Below, one piece after another: positions 63,032 through 64,000 of a stretch of 64,000 nucleotides of DNA; within the stretch, counting starts at the first letter, position 1, and each line of letters starts with the position of its first letter. The translations under genes and the position numbers were made by a program. The notes beneath the pieces are model-generated. The model was not told the origin of the DNA. It searched no databases and worked only from the letters and a program-made list of their open reading frames with translations. This stretch comes from Lachnoclostridium sp. (lineage in GTDB: Bacteria > Bacillota > Clostridia > Lachnospirales > Lachnospiraceae). Location: assembly GCA_023665475.1 (NCBI GenBank), contig JAMPEB010000007.1, positions 1 through 64,000 on the forward strand. The letters are read 5' to 3'.

Positions 63032-63643
63032 ATGGGAAAAGCGTTTTCGGACGAAGAAAAACAGGAGATAAGAAAAAAGCTGCTTGAAACAGGCACGGAG
63101 ATGTTTCATGACAACTCGGTAAAGGCAATAAACATACGGGAACTTACCGCAAGAGCCGGTATCTCACAGGGCGGATTTTATACTTTCTATAAGGATAAGG
63201 ATGCGTTTGTGCTGGATGTAATGCGATACCGCTCGGCGCAGAAAATAGCGGATGCGGAGAGATTGTTTTTACAGCCGACGGAGGACCCGGCAGGTCTTAT
63301 GAGCAGGGTTTTGTTTGATTATCTGATCGATATGAAGCATAAAACCGACACACGCGAGGCTTATTCCGAGGTCTTCAAGATGCTGGTGAAGCAGCAGGAA
63401 AAGCTTGGTGCGCGGAGCATAACACTGTTCCGTGGGTTTATGGAAAAGGTTGCCGCATATTGGAGAAAACAAATGGTTCCTGTGGAGGTGGATATGGAAG
63501 GAATGTGCGGCGTTATGGCGGGGGCATTTGTACTGTTTGTTCACAACGAAATGATAGACAGGGATTATTTTGATGAAATATTCAAAGCATTTCTGGATGC
63601 CGGTGTGAGAAAATATATATGGAAACGGGAGGATAAACAATGA
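63032..63643 (+). CDS. TetR/AcrR family transcriptional regulator
   Basis: 203 residues. The N-terminal helix-turn-helix reads INIRELTARAGISQGGFYTFYKDKDAF, typical of TetR. The C-terminal part is a ligand domain. ATG at 63032 is required: the promoter start would fall near 62996, and AGGAGA lies 8 bases upstream. The GTTAG-N6-CTAAC sites predict control of itself and of the operon at 57186. The next gene overlaps its stop. Confidence 0.9.
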   Translation: MGKAFSDEEKQEIRKKLLETGTEMFHDNSVKAINIRELTARAGISQGGFYTFYKDKDAFVLDVMRYRSAQKIADAERLFLQPTEDPAGLMSRVLFDYLIDMKHKTDTREAYSEVFKMLVKQQEKLGARSITLFRGFMEKVAAYWRKQMVPVEVDMEGMCGVMAGAFVLFVHNEMIDRDYFDEIFKAFLDAGVRKYIWKREDKQ

Positions 63644-64000
63644 TCCGCAGATTTGATGAAATCGGAAAAGACGATGTTATGGTTGCGGGGGGTAAAGGCG
63701 CCAACCTTGGTGAGATGACACGGGCGGGGCTTCCTGTTCCGCCCGGATTTGTGGTAACGGCGGACGCATACCGCAGTTTCCTTGCGGAAAATCATATCGA
63801 CGAAGAAATCACCGCACTCCTTGATGATGCGGGCGCAGATGAGCAGAAACTATTCTTTGCGGCTGAGAAGATTCGCGGGCTTATCACGGCAGGAAGTATG
63901 CCTGTTTCTTTAAAAGAAGCGGTTAGCCAAAACTATCTTCTCCTTTGCAAAAATTCCGGAAACGATACATTGCGCGTCGCGGTGCGTTCCTCCGCCACTG
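63640..64000 (+). CDS. PEP synthase / rifampin phosphotransferase-like protein, N-terminal part (cut by window end)
   Basis: 120 codons are visible, no stop before the edge. MVAGGKGANLGEMTRAGLPV and PPGFVVTADAYRSF open a PEP/pyruvate-binding ATP-grasp domain, and VAVRSSAT is the next conserved block. This fits PEP synthase, pyruvate phosphate dikinase or rifampin phosphotransferase. ATG at 63640 overlaps the TetR stop; GGGAGG is 7 bases upstream. Coupling to a TetR gene favours an accessory enzyme. Confidence 0.85.
   Translation, partial: MIRRFDEIGKDDVMVAGGKGANLGEMTRAGLPVPPGFVVTADAYRSFLAENHIDEEITALLDDAGADEQKLFFAAEKIRGLITAGSMPVSLKEAVSQNYLLLCKNSGNDTLRVAVRSSAT

Overview
The window reads as chromosome from a low-to-mid GC Firmicute, most likely a Lachnospiraceae-type clostridium. 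The evidence is the rplM-rpsI cluster behind ecfA1-ecfA2-ecfT-truA, strong Shine-Dalgarno sequences, TTGACA-17-TATAAT style promoters, a SleB-type cell wall hydrolase, a type III pantothenate kinase and several small proteins of the kind found in that family. No tRNA, rRNA or CRISPR array was seen.

Layout. (1) 1-5360 is accessory: an AlbA_2/ATPase-type regulator, a 0.6 kb AT-rich gap and a TOTE-type primase-helicase-PLD protein. The same hairpin stem lies on both sides of that large gene. (2) 5368-16190 holds a LysM/peptidoglycan-binding protein, an unknown membrane-anchored protein, a large hybrid histidine kinase, fruK-ptsI, a short orphan flagellin, an Ogt-type DNA repair protein and a GNAT acetyltransferase. 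(3) 16370-21432 is the conserved ECF transporter/truA/GNAT/rplM-rpsI block. (4) 21433-24456 is an insertion-like, AT-rich stretch with a single-polypeptide restriction-modification protein behind a LexA-like box. (5) 24648-28674 is an operon of unknown purpose: zinc-ribbon membrane protein, membrane-anchored metallophosphoesterase and secreted propeller-like protein. (6) 28900-50659 is mostly housekeeping: MATE, lipase-like hydrolase, dnaE, pfkA, TrmH-type methylase, proC, SleB hydrolase, NfeD plus SPFH protein, argF, EamA transporter, birA, coaX, SRPBCC protein, dusB, greA and a lysyl-tRNA synthetase carrying a C-terminal HD domain. (7) 50660-64000 is accessory again: gene remnants, a decayed IS4-type element with visible terminal repeats, a small secreted protein with a MacB/FtsX ABC pair, and a methyltransferase/ABC exporter operon followed by its probable TetR regulator and the start of a PEP-synthase/rifampin-phosphotransferase-like gene.

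How parts work together. The ECF module lacks a substrate-binding S subunit here, so it probably serves S subunits encoded elsewhere. fruK and ptsI overlap and couple sugar phosphate metabolism to PTS phosphotransfer, with HPr and EII missing from the window. The TetR gene and the methyltransferase/exporter operon share the operator core GTTAG-N6-CTAAC in their promoter regions, which suggests one regulator for both. A two-hairpin repeat occurs three times between genes (16213, 28771, 44710) with paired base changes in its stems. The most interesting leads are that repeat family, the SOS-type control of the restriction-modification fusion, the lysS-HD fusion with an internal start, the TetR operator pair and the secreted-peptide/ABC cassette.
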